64,000 bases of DNA from NCBI RefSeq assembly GCF_000316035.1, contig NZ_ANHX01000004.1:124001-188000 (forward strand), given 5' to 3'. Position 1 is the stretch's first letter; every line of letters begins with the position of its first letter. Position numbers and translations under genes: made by a program. Origin of the DNA: Paenibacillus sp. PAMC 26794. GTDB lineage: Bacteria > Bacillota > Bacilli > Paenibacillales > Paenibacillaceae. Below the pieces are notes generated by a model, which was not told the DNA's origin, did not search any database, and saw nothing but the letters and a program-made list of their open reading frames with translations. Shown here one piece after another: positions 27,501-37,140 of this stretch.

Positions 27501-28065
27501 GTCATTGCAGATGCTCACCTATCTGGAGGTGCTGCTTAGTGCTGCTGAAGAATGGCTTGGGGAAACGGCGATGCCGGGAGGAACGTTGTATTTCCATGTG
27601 CATAACCCGCTGTTGCAATCCGCAAACGGCATGACATCGGAGCAGGCAGGACAAGAACTGCTGAAACGGTTCAAAATGAAAGGTTTGCTACTAGCGGATC
27701 GGGACGCAATCGCTCAAATGGATAACACCCTGGATAAGGGGTATTCAGCCATTATTCCGGTTGCCCTTAAAGCAGATGGCAGCTTTTATAGCAGTGCCGC
27801 TGTCGCTACGCCAGAGCAATGGGATACGCTGCTTGCTTCGGTTCGCAGTAATATCCGCGAGATTGGTACCCGAATTACGGATGGGGATGTGGCCATTGAG
27901 CCTTATCGTATTCAGCAGGAAGTGGCGTGCACCTTCTGCCCGTATAAGCCTGTATGTCAGTTTGATGAAAATATAGAAGGAAATGAATACAACCTGTTGT
28001 CCAAACCGGGCAAACAGCAAATCTGGGATATGTTATCTCACACCAAGGGAGGGGAAACATCATGA
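24562..28065 (+). CDS. addB: ATP-dependent helicase/nuclease AddB
   Basis: The 1167-residue subunit of the AddAB helicase-nuclease starts with a Walker A motif (FVIGRAGSGKSS) and has the AddB-type inactive helicase core. The C-terminal RecB-type nuclease domain (GRIDRVD, LLRVIDYKSSQTDLK) carries iron-sulfur cysteines: one in RFVACPFSHF, the rest in CTFCPYKPVC. AddAB resects double-strand breaks and recognises Chi. GGAGG precedes the ATG; an earlier in-frame ATG is rejected because it covers that site. It overlaps addA by four bases. Confidence 0.96.
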   Translation: MSVRFVIGRAGSGKSSLITREITSLLQQEPQGKPLILLVPEQSSFRTEQALVSSGAIKGTMRAEVLGFRRLAYRVMQEAGGSARIPIGAEGKKMLLYKVIQRRKEELKLFGASGSQLGFIGELNDLYSEFKRYEVDPSLLEEGLSGGNTSSTSPILEDKLHDLNLIYRDYEQELTNLYIDDEDTLTELTDRLSESALLQDAQIWIDGFQGFTPQEMSVIGRLMLQSSSVTIALTLDRPYDHGALPGELELFYPTASAYARLKGMADELGVPSDITVLDSEIPPRYTDRPGLAHLEAGFDRRIRWKSDGLDSGIRLVAAENRRTEMEGALREMRRLAQNEGARYRDMAVLVRQLDTYADIAEPLFRDYGVPVFLDRRRNELHHPLSEFIRSALDIVRRHWRYEDVFRCVKTDLLLPRDGSITREDMDQLENYALACGIHGYRWTDGKPWKYVPSLSLEDNGQDGRSRGRDQMLSLMESCRTVITDSLGVFEKRMKKAKTAKAQCEALYRLLEDAEIPWKLENMSAEAKAQGDPERSREHRQMWGAVLDLLDQMVDMMGDERLDITLFAGMIETGLTELKLGLVPPALDQVLVGSMDRTRLQDIKYVFILGAVDGELPAVPQDDGVLTELERSLLTERGVALGPGATRQMLDERFLIYTALTAASSQLWLSYPVADDEGKTLLPSEIVRHVRKMFGLQEKPLLAQPPVANSEEAHWSYVTHPGQSLSALIGQLRKWRRGEDIPEMWWAVYNWHVSRETSRPQLERLMGSIFYRNRALPLRTATSRRLYGTEVRTSVSRMERFVACPFSHFASHGLRLKERQLYRLQAPDIGQLFHAALSQLAMRLREENRSWGSLTPDQCRQEAEQTVEQIAPQLQGEILLSTKRYGYIFRKLKDIVSRASVILGEQSRRGSFEPIGLELDFGPDKTLPPLRFELENGCVMEIVGRIDRVDVAEGENGLLLRVIDYKSSQTDLKLHEVYYGLSLQMLTYLEVLLSAAEEWLGETAMPGGTLYFHVHNPLLQSANGMTSEQAGQELLKRFKMKGLLLADRDAIAQMDNTLDKGYSAIIPVALKADGSFYSSAAVATPEQWDTLLASVRSNIREIGTRITDGDVAIEPYRIQQEVACTFCPYKPVCQFDENIEGNEYNLLSKPGKQQIWDMLSHTKGGETS

Positions 28066-31000
28066 CGAATATGCCAAAACCGGAAGGTAGCTTCTGGAGC
28101 GATGACCAGTGGAGTGCCATCTCCGAAGGCGGAGAAGACATCTTGGTAGCAGCAGCGGCGGGATCAGGCAAGACAGCCGTGCTGGTTGAACGAATTATTC
28201 GCAAGATCGCAGATCCCTCCCAAGGATTCAGTGTGGATCGTTTACTTGTGGCGACATTTACCAAAGCCGCCGCCGCTGAGATGAAACAACGGATTCGGGA
28301 AGCGCTGGAACGTGCGCTTGAAGAACAGCCTGGAGAAGAACATTTGCGCAAGCAGCTGTCCTTGCTTGGGCGGGCATCTATTACAACATTGCATTCATTC
28401 TGTATGGAAGTCATTCGCCGGTACTATCAGCAAATTCCGTTGAACCCGGCTTTTCGTATCCTGAATGAAAATGAAGCGGAAATCATGCGACAGGAACTGC
28501 TTGAAGAACTCTTTGAGGAAAAGTATGGCGAAGAAGATGAAGGGAGTACATTCCGCGAATTGGTGGACTGGTTCAGTGGAGAACGAAACGATGATGCCAT
28601 GCACCGACTTGTGCAACGGTTGTATGATTTCTCCCGCAGTCATTCCTGGCCGGATCATTGGCTCTCCGAGATGGCATCTGCTTTTCAGGTGGAAAGTGTA
28701 GAGGCGCTTGGATATTCAGCATGGGTTCAGAGTATTTTGCGTGATGCGGCTCTTGCTCTAAGTGGTGCAGCAGGACTGCTCCGTCAAGGCATCCATATTT
28801 CCATGCAGCCTGAAGGTCCGGCACCTTATGCAGCTACATTAAAAGAAGATCTGGTGATGGTGGAAGAGCTGTTGTCTGCGGTGGAGGTTATGCCATGGGA
28901 AAGGTTGCCCGAAGTGTTTCAGCCCGCTGCATTTGGCAAACTGAAACCCTGCAAAAAAGATCAGACAGACCCAGCTTTACAGGATCAGGTGAAGGAACTC
29001 CGCGAGGCTGCGAAAAAGGCAGTTACTGACCTGAAAGGCTCATTGTTTGGAAGAACTGCGTTTTCGTTCTGGCAGGAGCTGGAGCAGGCGGCACCACTCA
29101 TGCAGGAGTTGTCGAGGCTGGTTAGTACATTTGGAGAACGTTATCGACAGGCCAAACAGGAACGTGGGCAAGTTGACTTCAGTGATCTGGAGCATTACTG
29201 TCTTCACATTTTGCGACATGAGGATTCAACGCCTGAACTGTCGATGCCTTCCGATGCGGCTATGGAGTACCGTTCACGATTCGATGAAGTGTTACTAGAT
29301 GAATATCAGGATACCAATACGGTTCAGGAAGATATCGTGAAACTGATCTCCAGAGAAAACCCGGGTAACCGATTCATGGTCGGTGATGTCAAACAGAGTA
29401 TCTACCGTTTCCGATTGGCTGAGCCGGGTCTATTTATGAACAAGTATCGCCAATATGGAGCGAGCACACGTGAAGATGGAACGGTGGAAGATCGTCTGCA
29501 TCGTACAGGTCAACGTATTGATCTTGCGCGGAATTTCCGCAGTCGTAAGGAAGTCGTGCATTCGGTCAATATGATATTCCGGCAACTCATGAACGAAGGT
29601 GTGGCAGAGATTGCTTACGATGAACGAGCTCAGCTGGCATATGGAGCTACGTTCCCGTCAGAGACGCTTGGCGATGAGGCGTATACACCTGAACTCATGC
29701 TAATTGATCGTCAGGGTGGTGGTCCTGATCTGACAGAGAGTACGGATGAGAACGGGGATGCATCGGTCTCCGCAGAACTGGAGAGTGCCGAACTTGAAAC
29801 GGCCCAGTTGGAAGCGCGGGCGATCGCAAGGCGTATTCGTGAGATGGTTGGGGATACGGACAAACCTGCTCTCCATGTATATGACAAAGCCCTGCAAACG
29901 ATGCGCCCAGCACGTTACGGCGACATGGTCATCTTGCTACGTTCGACCTTGATGTGGGCTCCGCTCATGATTGAGGAATTCAGGCAGCAGGGAATTCCTG
30001 CTGGAGGGGAACAGAGCAAGGGCTACTTCCAGGCTACAGAAGTGGAAATCATGATGTCTCTGCTTCAGCTTGTTGATAATCCAAGGCAGGATATTCCGCT
30101 CGCTTCCGTGCTTCGTTCCCAGATTGTCGGGCTGGATGAAGAAGAACTGGCACAGATTCGGCTTGGTGACAAAAGACAATCATTCTACGATGCGGTTATA
30201 TCGGCTGCGGGAGATTGGAGCGATTCCTCCACTAATGCTGTACAACAATCCGGGCAGGATAATCATCCTGATTCGAATATGGTCCAGTTGCAGTGGCCGG
30301 AAGCCTGGTCAGAGACGGAACAGGGGGAGCGGGAGACAGCAGCTTCAGTCGAGGCAGAGATCCTGGGTGATGTCTATGAATTTGATGTGCATACAGATGG
30401 AATGCAAGATGCTGGTGCTGCGGGACATGCAAGTGAGGATCTGGACATAACGGAGATCTCAGGCTCGGAGCTACAGCAAAAGTTAATTCGTTTTATGCGT
30501 CAATTGCAGCAGTGGAGACTTGAGGCAAGACAAGGCAGTTTAAGTGAACTGATCTGGCGTATGTATCGGGAAACGGGGTATTTAGACTGGGTTGGTGGTC
30601 TTCCAGGAGGGCTGCAACGTCAAAGTAATCTTAAGGCATTGTACGATCGCGCACGACAATATGAGGAATCAACTGCAAATCGTGGCTTGTTCCGTTTCCT
30701 GACCTATGTTTCCAGACTACGGGAAAACGGGGGAGACCTCGGGACTGTAGCAAGTAGTTCTGGTGAGCAGGACAACGCCGTACGTATCATGACGATTCAC
30801 CGGAGTAAGGGTTTGGAGTTTCCAATTGTCTTTGTCGGTGGAATATCCAAGATGTTTAATCAGCAGGACTTGAACGCACCGTTTCTAATGCATAAGGAAC
30901 TGGGATTTGGCCCGAGGTTTGTGGATCGTGAGAACCGGGTTGCCTATCCTACATTAGCCAATCTGGCGATTCGTCGTCGTGCGCAATTTGAACTGCTTGC

Positions 31001-32480
31001 TGAAGAGATGCGTGTGCTGTATGTTGCGTTGACTCGTCCCAAAGAGAAAATGATTTTGCTGGGCACCGTAAAAGATGCCGCGAAAAAAGCGATGGCGTGG
31101 TCTCAGGTCAAGGATAGCTCTGAAGTGGCATTACCAGACTATCTGCTTGCTGCAGGACGGAGTTACCTGGACTGGATTGGGCCATCCCTGATGAGACATC
31201 CAGATGCGGCTGTGCTGCGAGAACTTGCAGGAAGCAATGATTCGTTCTCAGCCTGTCTTGCAGATGATCAATCACGATGGGCGATTTCTATTGTTTCTGC
31301 CGATCAGGTTTCTCGTGACCATGTGGTGGATCAGACACTTGGGGAAGAAGACGGAATGACTGAGGTGCGGAAAGAACGAATTGCTGCACTAAAAGCAGTT
31401 CAGCCTGTGAAGTTGGTTACATCCTCAACTGTAGAAGAGCTGACGAAGAGTGCACAAGATACGGCTAACCAAAACATTGGAGATGAAGGTGCAGTTACAG
31501 TAGCTCTTCAACAAGAGGAGACACGGCTGATTCGCGAGGTTGATCAACGGCTTTCATGGACGTACCCCTATGAAGCAGCAACTCAAGTGGCAGCCAGCAC
31601 ATCTGTTACTGAGTTGAAAACGTTACTCGCGATGCAGGACATCCAGTCCGTAGAGGTGATGGAGGAACTGGGAGAACAGTCCGAGATATTATTGGATCAC
31701 AATACCCCAGGAATCAATTACATCAAGGATGAAGCAGGTCATGTACTACGTGGCACATCCATTGAACCTAACGAGCAGGAGACTGGATCAGGTTCAGATT
31801 CAAACGGTACGGTGAACGTTTCGGATGCGGGATCTGCGGGTACATCGTTCAAATTGCATCTGCGTCGTCCCAAATTTATGGGAGAGAAGCAATTGACAGG
31901 AACGGAGCGGGGGACCGTGTATCATACGTTGATGCAACATCTTCCTGTAGATGGATCGGCTATTGATTCACAGCTTATTGAGCAGACCATTCAGCGATTG
32001 GTTGAGCTTCAGATTTTGCTACCCCACCATGTGGAGGCTATCGAACTCGAAGAACTGGTCGGATTTTTCGATACAGAACCAGGGAAAGAGCTGTTGCGTG
32101 CAGCGTGGGTAAAACGGGAGATTCCGTTTGTGTATGGACTTCCGGCACATCAGTCCCCTGTTGAATGGCTACATGCGCAGTCTACGAACTCAGAAATCCA
32201 GACTGTTGATGAAGAAAATAAAATGCAGGCCACCATTGAAAATGAAACGGTGTTGGTCCGGGGAATTATCGACTGTCTGTATGAGGTGGATGGTGAGCTT
32301 GTGTTGCTCGATTACAAGACGGATCGGGTATTGGAGCATCGCGGTGGACTGCGTACACTTACGGAAAACTATGCCTTCCAGCTGGAGCTGTATGGACGGG
32401 CCATTGAAGATATATTGGGACGGAAAGTTGACCGGAAGTGGCTGTACTTTTTTGATGGTGGACATGCAGTGAAATTGTAA
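28062..32480 (+). CDS. addA: ATP-dependent helicase/nuclease AddA, unusually long
   Basis: The UvrD-type helicase and nuclease subunit of AddAB. Walker A (AAAGSGKTAVL), LLVATFTKAAAAEMKQRI, DEVLLDEYQDTN (Walker B), QSIYRFR and the helicase motifs IMTIHRSKGLEFP and EEMRVLYVALTRPKEKM are present, and the C-terminal RecB nuclease has GIIDCLYEVDG and LLDYKTDR. At 1472 residues it exceeds the ~1230 of the B. subtilis protein. The excess lies in Gln/Ser/Glu/Asp-rich insertions near residues 545-590, 710-795, 1085-1150 and 1225-1265. It overlaps addB by ATGA, so it is translationally coupled to it. Confidence 0.96.
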   Translation: MTNMPKPEGSFWSDDQWSAISEGGEDILVAAAAGSGKTAVLVERIIRKIADPSQGFSVDRLLVATFTKAAAAEMKQRIREALERALEEQPGEEHLRKQLSLLGRASITTLHSFCMEVIRRYYQQIPLNPAFRILNENEAEIMRQELLEELFEEKYGEEDEGSTFRELVDWFSGERNDDAMHRLVQRLYDFSRSHSWPDHWLSEMASAFQVESVEALGYSAWVQSILRDAALALSGAAGLLRQGIHISMQPEGPAPYAATLKEDLVMVEELLSAVEVMPWERLPEVFQPAAFGKLKPCKKDQTDPALQDQVKELREAAKKAVTDLKGSLFGRTAFSFWQELEQAAPLMQELSRLVSTFGERYRQAKQERGQVDFSDLEHYCLHILRHEDSTPELSMPSDAAMEYRSRFDEVLLDEYQDTNTVQEDIVKLISRENPGNRFMVGDVKQSIYRFRLAEPGLFMNKYRQYGASTREDGTVEDRLHRTGQRIDLARNFRSRKEVVHSVNMIFRQLMNEGVAEIAYDERAQLAYGATFPSETLGDEAYTPELMLIDRQGGGPDLTESTDENGDASVSAELESAELETAQLEARAIARRIREMVGDTDKPALHVYDKALQTMRPARYGDMVILLRSTLMWAPLMIEEFRQQGIPAGGEQSKGYFQATEVEIMMSLLQLVDNPRQDIPLASVLRSQIVGLDEEELAQIRLGDKRQSFYDAVISAAGDWSDSSTNAVQQSGQDNHPDSNMVQLQWPEAWSETEQGERETAASVEAEILGDVYEFDVHTDGMQDAGAAGHASEDLDITEISGSELQQKLIRFMRQLQQWRLEARQGSLSELIWRMYRETGYLDWVGGLPGGLQRQSNLKALYDRARQYEESTANRGLFRFLTYVSRLRENGGDLGTVASSSGEQDNAVRIMTIHRSKGLEFPIVFVGGISKMFNQQDLNAPFLMHKELGFGPRFVDRENRVAYPTLANLAIRRRAQFELLAEEMRVLYVALTRPKEKMILLGTVKDAAKKAMAWSQVKDSSEVALPDYLLAAGRSYLDWIGPSLMRHPDAAVLRELAGSNDSFSACLADDQSRWAISIVSADQVSRDHVVDQTLGEEDGMTEVRKERIAALKAVQPVKLVTSSTVEELTKSAQDTANQNIGDEGAVTVALQQEETRLIREVDQRLSWTYPYEAATQVAASTSVTELKTLLAMQDIQSVEVMEELGEQSEILLDHNTPGINYIKDEAGHVLRGTSIEPNEQETGSGSDSNGTVNVSDAGSAGTSFKLHLRRPKFMGEKQLTGTERGTVYHTLMQHLPVDGSAIDSQLIEQTIQRLVELQILLPHHVEAIELEELVGFFDTEPGKELLRAAWVKREIPFVYGLPAHQSPVEWLHAQSTNSEIQTVDEENKMQATIENETVLVRGIIDCLYEVDGELVLLDYKTDRVLEHRGGLRTLTENYAFQLELYGRAIEDILGRKVDRKWLYFFDGGHAVKL

Positions 32481-32539
32481 AAGAACTGGATCGGAATTCA
32501 AAACCATGGATTTTATATGGGAGAGGGGTGGAACGGACG

Positions 32540-33724
32540 ATGCGTATTTTGCATACAGGGGACTGGCATTTGGGAAAAACGCTGGAAGGACGAAGCCGAC
32601 TGCGTGAACAGGAAGATTTCGTTGATGAACTCGTCAGGGTGGCTGATGAGCAGCAGGCGGATGCCATATTGATGGCCGGGGATGTGTATGATTCGGTGAA
32701 TCCTCCCGCAGCGGCGGAACAACTATTTTATGAAGCGGCAGCACGTCTGACGGAGCATGGAAGACCTCTTGTGGTGATTGCAGGAAATCATGATCAGCCA
32801 GAACGTGTAGCTTCTGTAACTCCACTTGTGAACAGGCAGGGCATTACACTCGTAGGGATGCCTACTTCAGAAGCGGTAACCATTCATGCAAAGCGAACCG
32901 GAGAAATTGCACAGATTGCCGCACTACCTTATCCTTCTGAAGCCAGATTGAATGAATTGCTGACAACAGATGGGGACGAAAATGTGCTTCGTCAGGCATA
33001 CAGTCAACGGGTGGGCATGTTAATGCAGCGTCTGGCAGCTTCTTTTCGCCCGGATACCGTGAACTTGGCCATGAGCCATATCTATGTGCTCGGCGGACTT
33101 GAGAGTGATTCGGAACGTCCGATTCAGATCGGTGGGGCCTACACGGTAGACCCTTCGTCTTTATCGACTGGTGCGCAATACACGGCGCTCGGACATCTTC
33201 ATCGTGCACAGGCTGTCAAAGGAGACGGTGTGATTCGATATAGCGGTTCTCCCCTAGCCTACAGCTTCTCCGAAGCGGGGCAGAGCAAGTCTGTCACGAT
33301 GGTTGATCTGGCACCGGGTGGAGCAGCACAGGTAGAGGAAGTTTTGTTAACGTCCGGGCGTCCGCTTGTTCGTTGGCAGGCGCGTGGTGGTCTGGCAGAA
33401 GTATATCGCTGGCTGGACGAGGGACGTGATCCGCAGGCTTTTATCGACATGGAAGTGTGGCTGGACGAGGCGATGTCCCTGAAGGAGATTCAGCAGCTGC
33501 GAAAATCACATGAAGGTATTATTCATATTCGCCCGGTGTATCCCGAGATGGCTGCAGCAGGACTTTTGGAGCAACGATCCGAGCTACCTGTACATGAACT
33601 GTTCCGTAAATTCTATCAGCGTCAGACCGGTGGTGCACAGCCGGAAGACAGCCTGGTACAGCTTTTCCTGGAACTTGTGGATGAAGACGAGCCGGGAGTG
33701 CGTGAGGAGGTCGAGGAAAGATGA
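32540..33724 (+). CDS. sbcD: Exonuclease subunit SbcD (Mre11-like)
   Basis: The 394-residue metallophosphoesterase has the metal-binding motifs RILHTGDWHLGKTLEG, MAGDVYDSV, VIAGNHDQPERVAS, MSHIYVL and ALGHLHRAQ of the Mre11/SbcD family. With SbcC it cleaves hairpins and processes DNA ends. The start ATG follows GAGGGGTGG by nine bases; a GTG four codons upstream overlaps that site. It overlaps sbcC by four bases (ATGA), as expected for subunits made together. Confidence 0.96.
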   Translation: MRILHTGDWHLGKTLEGRSRLREQEDFVDELVRVADEQQADAILMAGDVYDSVNPPAAAEQLFYEAAARLTEHGRPLVVIAGNHDQPERVASVTPLVNRQGITLVGMPTSEAVTIHAKRTGEIAQIAALPYPSEARLNELLTTDGDENVLRQAYSQRVGMLMQRLAASFRPDTVNLAMSHIYVLGGLESDSERPIQIGGAYTVDPSSLSTGAQYTALGHLHRAQAVKGDGVIRYSGSPLAYSFSEAGQSKSVTMVDLAPGGAAQVEEVLLTSGRPLVRWQARGGLAEVYRWLDEGRDPQAFIDMEVWLDEAMSLKEIQQLRKSHEGIIHIRPVYPEMAAAGLLEQRSELPVHELFRKFYQRQTGGAQPEDSLVQLFLELVDEDEPGVREEVEER

Positions 33725-36700
33725 AGCCAATTCTATTAAAAGTTGCCGGACTGCAAAGTTATCGGGAGATGCAGGAAATTGATTTTACCGTACTGACGGA
33801 GACGGGACTATTCGGTATTTTCGGTCCAACGGGTAGTGGCAAATCTTCCTTGCTCGATGCCATCACACTCGCCATGTACGGAAAAGTGGAACGTGCGGTG
33901 AACGGCACGCAAGGCATTATGAATCATGCAGAAGATTCGTTGTCGGTTGCTTTTACATTTGAACTGATGTCAGCGGAAGGCACTCGGAGGTTCCGGGTAG
34001 AGCGACGTTTCAAACGAAATAATGAAGTGTCGGTGAGTAACACGATCAGCAAATTCATAGAGACGGTCAATGGCGAAGAACAGGTACGTGCCGACAAATT
34101 GGCAGATGTGAATCGCTGCGTTGAAGATGTGATTGGTTTGAAGATGGATGATTTTACACGGGCAGTGGTGCTTCCGCAAGGGAAGTTTGCCGAGTTTTTG
34201 TCACTCAAAGGCAGTGAACGTCGCCAGATGTTGCAACGATTATTCCATCTGGAGAAGTACGGGGACCAGTTGGCCATCAAATTAAGTCGACGGGTCAAGG
34301 ATAATGATATGGTTCACCAATCTCTTGCTGCGGAGCAACAGGGACTTGGTAATGCCAGCAAGGAGACACTGGAAGAGACCAAACGTCTTCTTCAAACCGC
34401 AGTTCAACAGTCTGAATTGTCCCGCAAAGCGTTGGATGAAGCTGCGAAGGAAGCCGAACAGCTGGGCAAAACACGTGAGTTAAGCAACGAACGGCAGGCC
34501 CGTGCGGATGAACAGCAGAAGCTGAAAGCACTGGAACCACAGGTGGAGGCAGGCGAACAACGGCTGAAACAATCTGTTGCGGCAGATGTAATACTGCCTG
34601 CATTGCAGACGGTTCGAGATGCCACAGCTACACAGAAGCAGCGGCAGGATACCGCCGAGACAGCTCATCAGCAAGCACTGGAACATGAGCGTCTGGCTGT
34701 TCAGGAAGCGGAGAAGGCCGAGACGGCACGTACGCAAATGGCCGAAGAAGAACCGAAACTGTTGCTTCGCCTGGAACAACTCGAACAAGCGAAAGAGCTG
34801 CAACGAGAACGGGACGGGCTTCAAACCGATTGCTCGCGCCTCGCGCAGCTTCTGGAACAGGGGCAGGGCGAACAAACAGCGCTGGGACAGCAGCTTGAGA
34901 AAGAAAAAGAATTGCAGCAGCGCGGGCGCAAACGGCGTGAGGAACTACAGGAGAGCCTCAAGCCAAATGAAGTGAAGTCAGAGGAACGCAGGCAACTTCA
35001 AGCTGCGCTTGAACTGAAACATCGTGTGGATACTGCCGCGGAGCAGTTGCAACAAAATAAGGCTGACATGCAAGCCTATAAGCAGTCGGCAGAACAGGGA
35101 GCCGACAAGCTGAAGGCGGCGGCTGAGGAAGAAAGACGCCTGAGTGATCAGCGTCAGCATCTGGTAGAACAGGCGTCAGCAGGTCTTGAGGCCTTGCTTG
35201 CCTGTGAGCAGGATATCAGCCGTGAACAAAGCCTGCTGGCCCTTGCGGAGGAACAGCTGCGTGGCACGATGCGGGAGCAGGAGCTGCACCGGCTGTCCTC
35301 CGCTTTGCGCGCCGAGCTGCGTGAAGGCGAGCCATGCCCGGTGTGCGGCTCGCCGCATCACCCGCTCCCGGCTGCGCCGCCGGGAGAAGGTCCGCACGCA
35401 GGCGATGCGGACCTGGAACTGCTGCGCAGCCTGCACGCGGAGCTGCAGGAGCTGCGCTTTGGGCTGCGCCAGCAGCTGCACGAACGTCGCAGCCTGCTGA
35501 CGCAGCTTGGCGCTGCGGCCGGCGAAGCTCCGGCTGCAGCCGAGGCCGCGCCTGCGGCAGCGGAGCCCGAGCCCGCCGGGGCGCCCGAACACGGGCGCTC
35601 CCCGGCAGGCTGGGCATCGCGTGCCGCTGCGCTGCGCGAAGCCGCGCAGGCGCTGGCTGCCGCAGCAGCGCCGCTCCAGGCCGAAGCCGCCGCGTTGCAG
35701 CAGGCGGCTGTGGGCGCGCAGCAGCGCCGCATGGAAGCGGCAGCTGCGCAGGAGGCCGGCCGTGCCGGACTCGCCCAGGCGGAGCGCAAACTGGCCGAGA
35801 GCGAGGCCGCAGCAGCTGCCTTGCAGGGCCGCTGGGCCACGGAACTGCCGGGCATCGCTCAGGAGGAGGCCAAGGCCCTCTATCAGGCGATGCAGGAGCG
35901 CGATGCGCGCGCCGAAGACATCAAGGAACGTCTGAACAAAAGCGTGACGTTCCTTGAGGATAAAGACCAGATCATCCAATCTCTCCAGCAGAAGCTGGTT
36001 GAATTGGACAAGCAACTGATCCAGTGGCAAACGCAGTGGCAGGGCAATTACAAACAGCTCACCGAGAAGGAAGAACGCTTGCGCCAATGGGTTGGTGAGC
36101 AGCGGGTAGAAGATCTGATTGCAGCAGCTCAGGCTCGTTTGGATGGACTGCGGATAGCAGCTGCGGAATCGGCACAACGCTTCAAAGAAGCGGATACGCT
36201 GAAGCAGGAATCAGCCAAGAAAGACATTATGGCTCAGCAGGCAGCTGCCTCGGCCACAGAACATCTGCAACAGGCACAGGAACGGTGGAAGCAATTGCTG
36301 GAACAATCGCCGTTCGACTCGGATGATGCTGTTGTATCCGCGGCGCTTCCTTCACAGGAAGCGGAACGATTGGCAGTAGAAATCCAGCAGCACCGTGAAC
36401 GTGAGCGTGAACTGGCATCCCAATTGCGCGAACTGGAACAGAAGCTGGGTGGTGCTGTCGTATCGGAGGAACAGTGGTTGGCCTGTACTGAACGATTACA
36501 GCAGGTCCGGACTCAGGATGAGGCTGCCCTTCGTGCCAAAGCACGTGCAGAACGTGATCTGGAGGATGTGGAGCAGCGACATGTTCGCTGGACCGAACTG
36601 GAGAACAAGCGGGTGGAGGTAAGCCGTCAAGGCGAACTGCTCAGCAAACTTCAATCCGCGTTCAGAGGTAATGCTTTTGTCGAGTATATTGCCGAAGAGC

Positions 36701-37140
36701 AACTGATGCAGGTTAGTCATGCGGCATCTCAGCGTCTACGTTTCCTGACCAAACAACGTTATTCACTGGAGGTGGATTCCGGTGGTGGTTTTGTAATCTG
36801 TGATGATGCTAACGGGGGAGTCAAACGACCAGTATCAACGTTGTCAGGTGGCGAGACGTTTTTGACCTCATTATCACTCGCTTTGGCATTATCGGCCCAG
36901 ATTCAGCTGCGAGGTCAGTACCCACTTCAATTCTTCTTCCTGGATGAAGGGTTCGGTACACTTGACCCTGAGCTGTTGGATACCGTCATTACGTCGCTGG
37001 AAAAACTGCATGACGACCGATTGGCTGTTGGTGTAATCAGTCACGTGCCTGAACTGCGCGCACGCTTGCCGCGCAAGCTTGTGGTGATCCCGGCAGGTGA
37101 AGCTGGAAACGGCTCACGGGTGGTCTTGGAGACCCTGTAG
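33721..37140 (+). CDS. sbcC: Exonuclease subunit SbcC (Rad50-like SMC ATPase)
   Basis: The 1139-residue ATPase has Walker A near residue 38 (GIFGPTGSGKSSLLDA), long coiled-coil arms, the zinc-hook CPVC at Cys539 and Cys542 (GEPCPVCGSPHHP), and the C-terminal ABC signature TLSGGETFLTSLSLALALS plus Walker B FFFLDEGFGTLDPE. It powers the SbcCD nuclease. The arm after the hook (about residues 545-720) is an Ala/Glu/Pro-rich stretch of very high G+C (50 of 60 bases at 35521-35580), unlike the rest of the gene. Long antisense open frames here come from that composition. Confidence 0.96.
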   Translation: MKPILLKVAGLQSYREMQEIDFTVLTETGLFGIFGPTGSGKSSLLDAITLAMYGKVERAVNGTQGIMNHAEDSLSVAFTFELMSAEGTRRFRVERRFKRNNEVSVSNTISKFIETVNGEEQVRADKLADVNRCVEDVIGLKMDDFTRAVVLPQGKFAEFLSLKGSERRQMLQRLFHLEKYGDQLAIKLSRRVKDNDMVHQSLAAEQQGLGNASKETLEETKRLLQTAVQQSELSRKALDEAAKEAEQLGKTRELSNERQARADEQQKLKALEPQVEAGEQRLKQSVAADVILPALQTVRDATATQKQRQDTAETAHQQALEHERLAVQEAEKAETARTQMAEEEPKLLLRLEQLEQAKELQRERDGLQTDCSRLAQLLEQGQGEQTALGQQLEKEKELQQRGRKRREELQESLKPNEVKSEERRQLQAALELKHRVDTAAEQLQQNKADMQAYKQSAEQGADKLKAAAEEERRLSDQRQHLVEQASAGLEALLACEQDISREQSLLALAEEQLRGTMREQELHRLSSALRAELREGEPCPVCGSPHHPLPAAPPGEGPHAGDADLELLRSLHAELQELRFGLRQQLHERRSLLTQLGAAAGEAPAAAEAAPAAAEPEPAGAPEHGRSPAGWASRAAALREAAQALAAAAAPLQAEAAALQQAAVGAQQRRMEAAAAQEAGRAGLAQAERKLAESEAAAAALQGRWATELPGIAQEEAKALYQAMQERDARAEDIKERLNKSVTFLEDKDQIIQSLQQKLVELDKQLIQWQTQWQGNYKQLTEKEERLRQWVGEQRVEDLIAAAQARLDGLRIAAAESAQRFKEADTLKQESAKKDIMAQQAAASATEHLQQAQERWKQLLEQSPFDSDDAVVSAALPSQEAERLAVEIQQHRERERELASQLRELEQKLGGAVVSEEQWLACTERLQQVRTQDEAALRAKARAERDLEDVEQRHVRWTELENKRVEVSRQGELLSKLQSAFRGNAFVEYIAEEQLMQVSHAASQRLRFLTKQRYSLEVDSGGGFVICDDANGGVKRPVSTLSGGETFLTSLSLALALSAQIQLRGQYPLQFFFLDEGFGTLDPELLDTVITSLEKLHDDRLAVGVISHVPELRARLPRKLVVIPAGEAGNGSRVVLETL

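Noticed and set aside
35176..36177. Long antisense reading frames across sbcC (and several overlapping plus-strand frames at 35.3-36 kb)
   Set aside because: They arise from the very GC-rich island, which lacks stop codons in all frames; the sbcC frame has the conserved zinc-hook and ATPase motifs.
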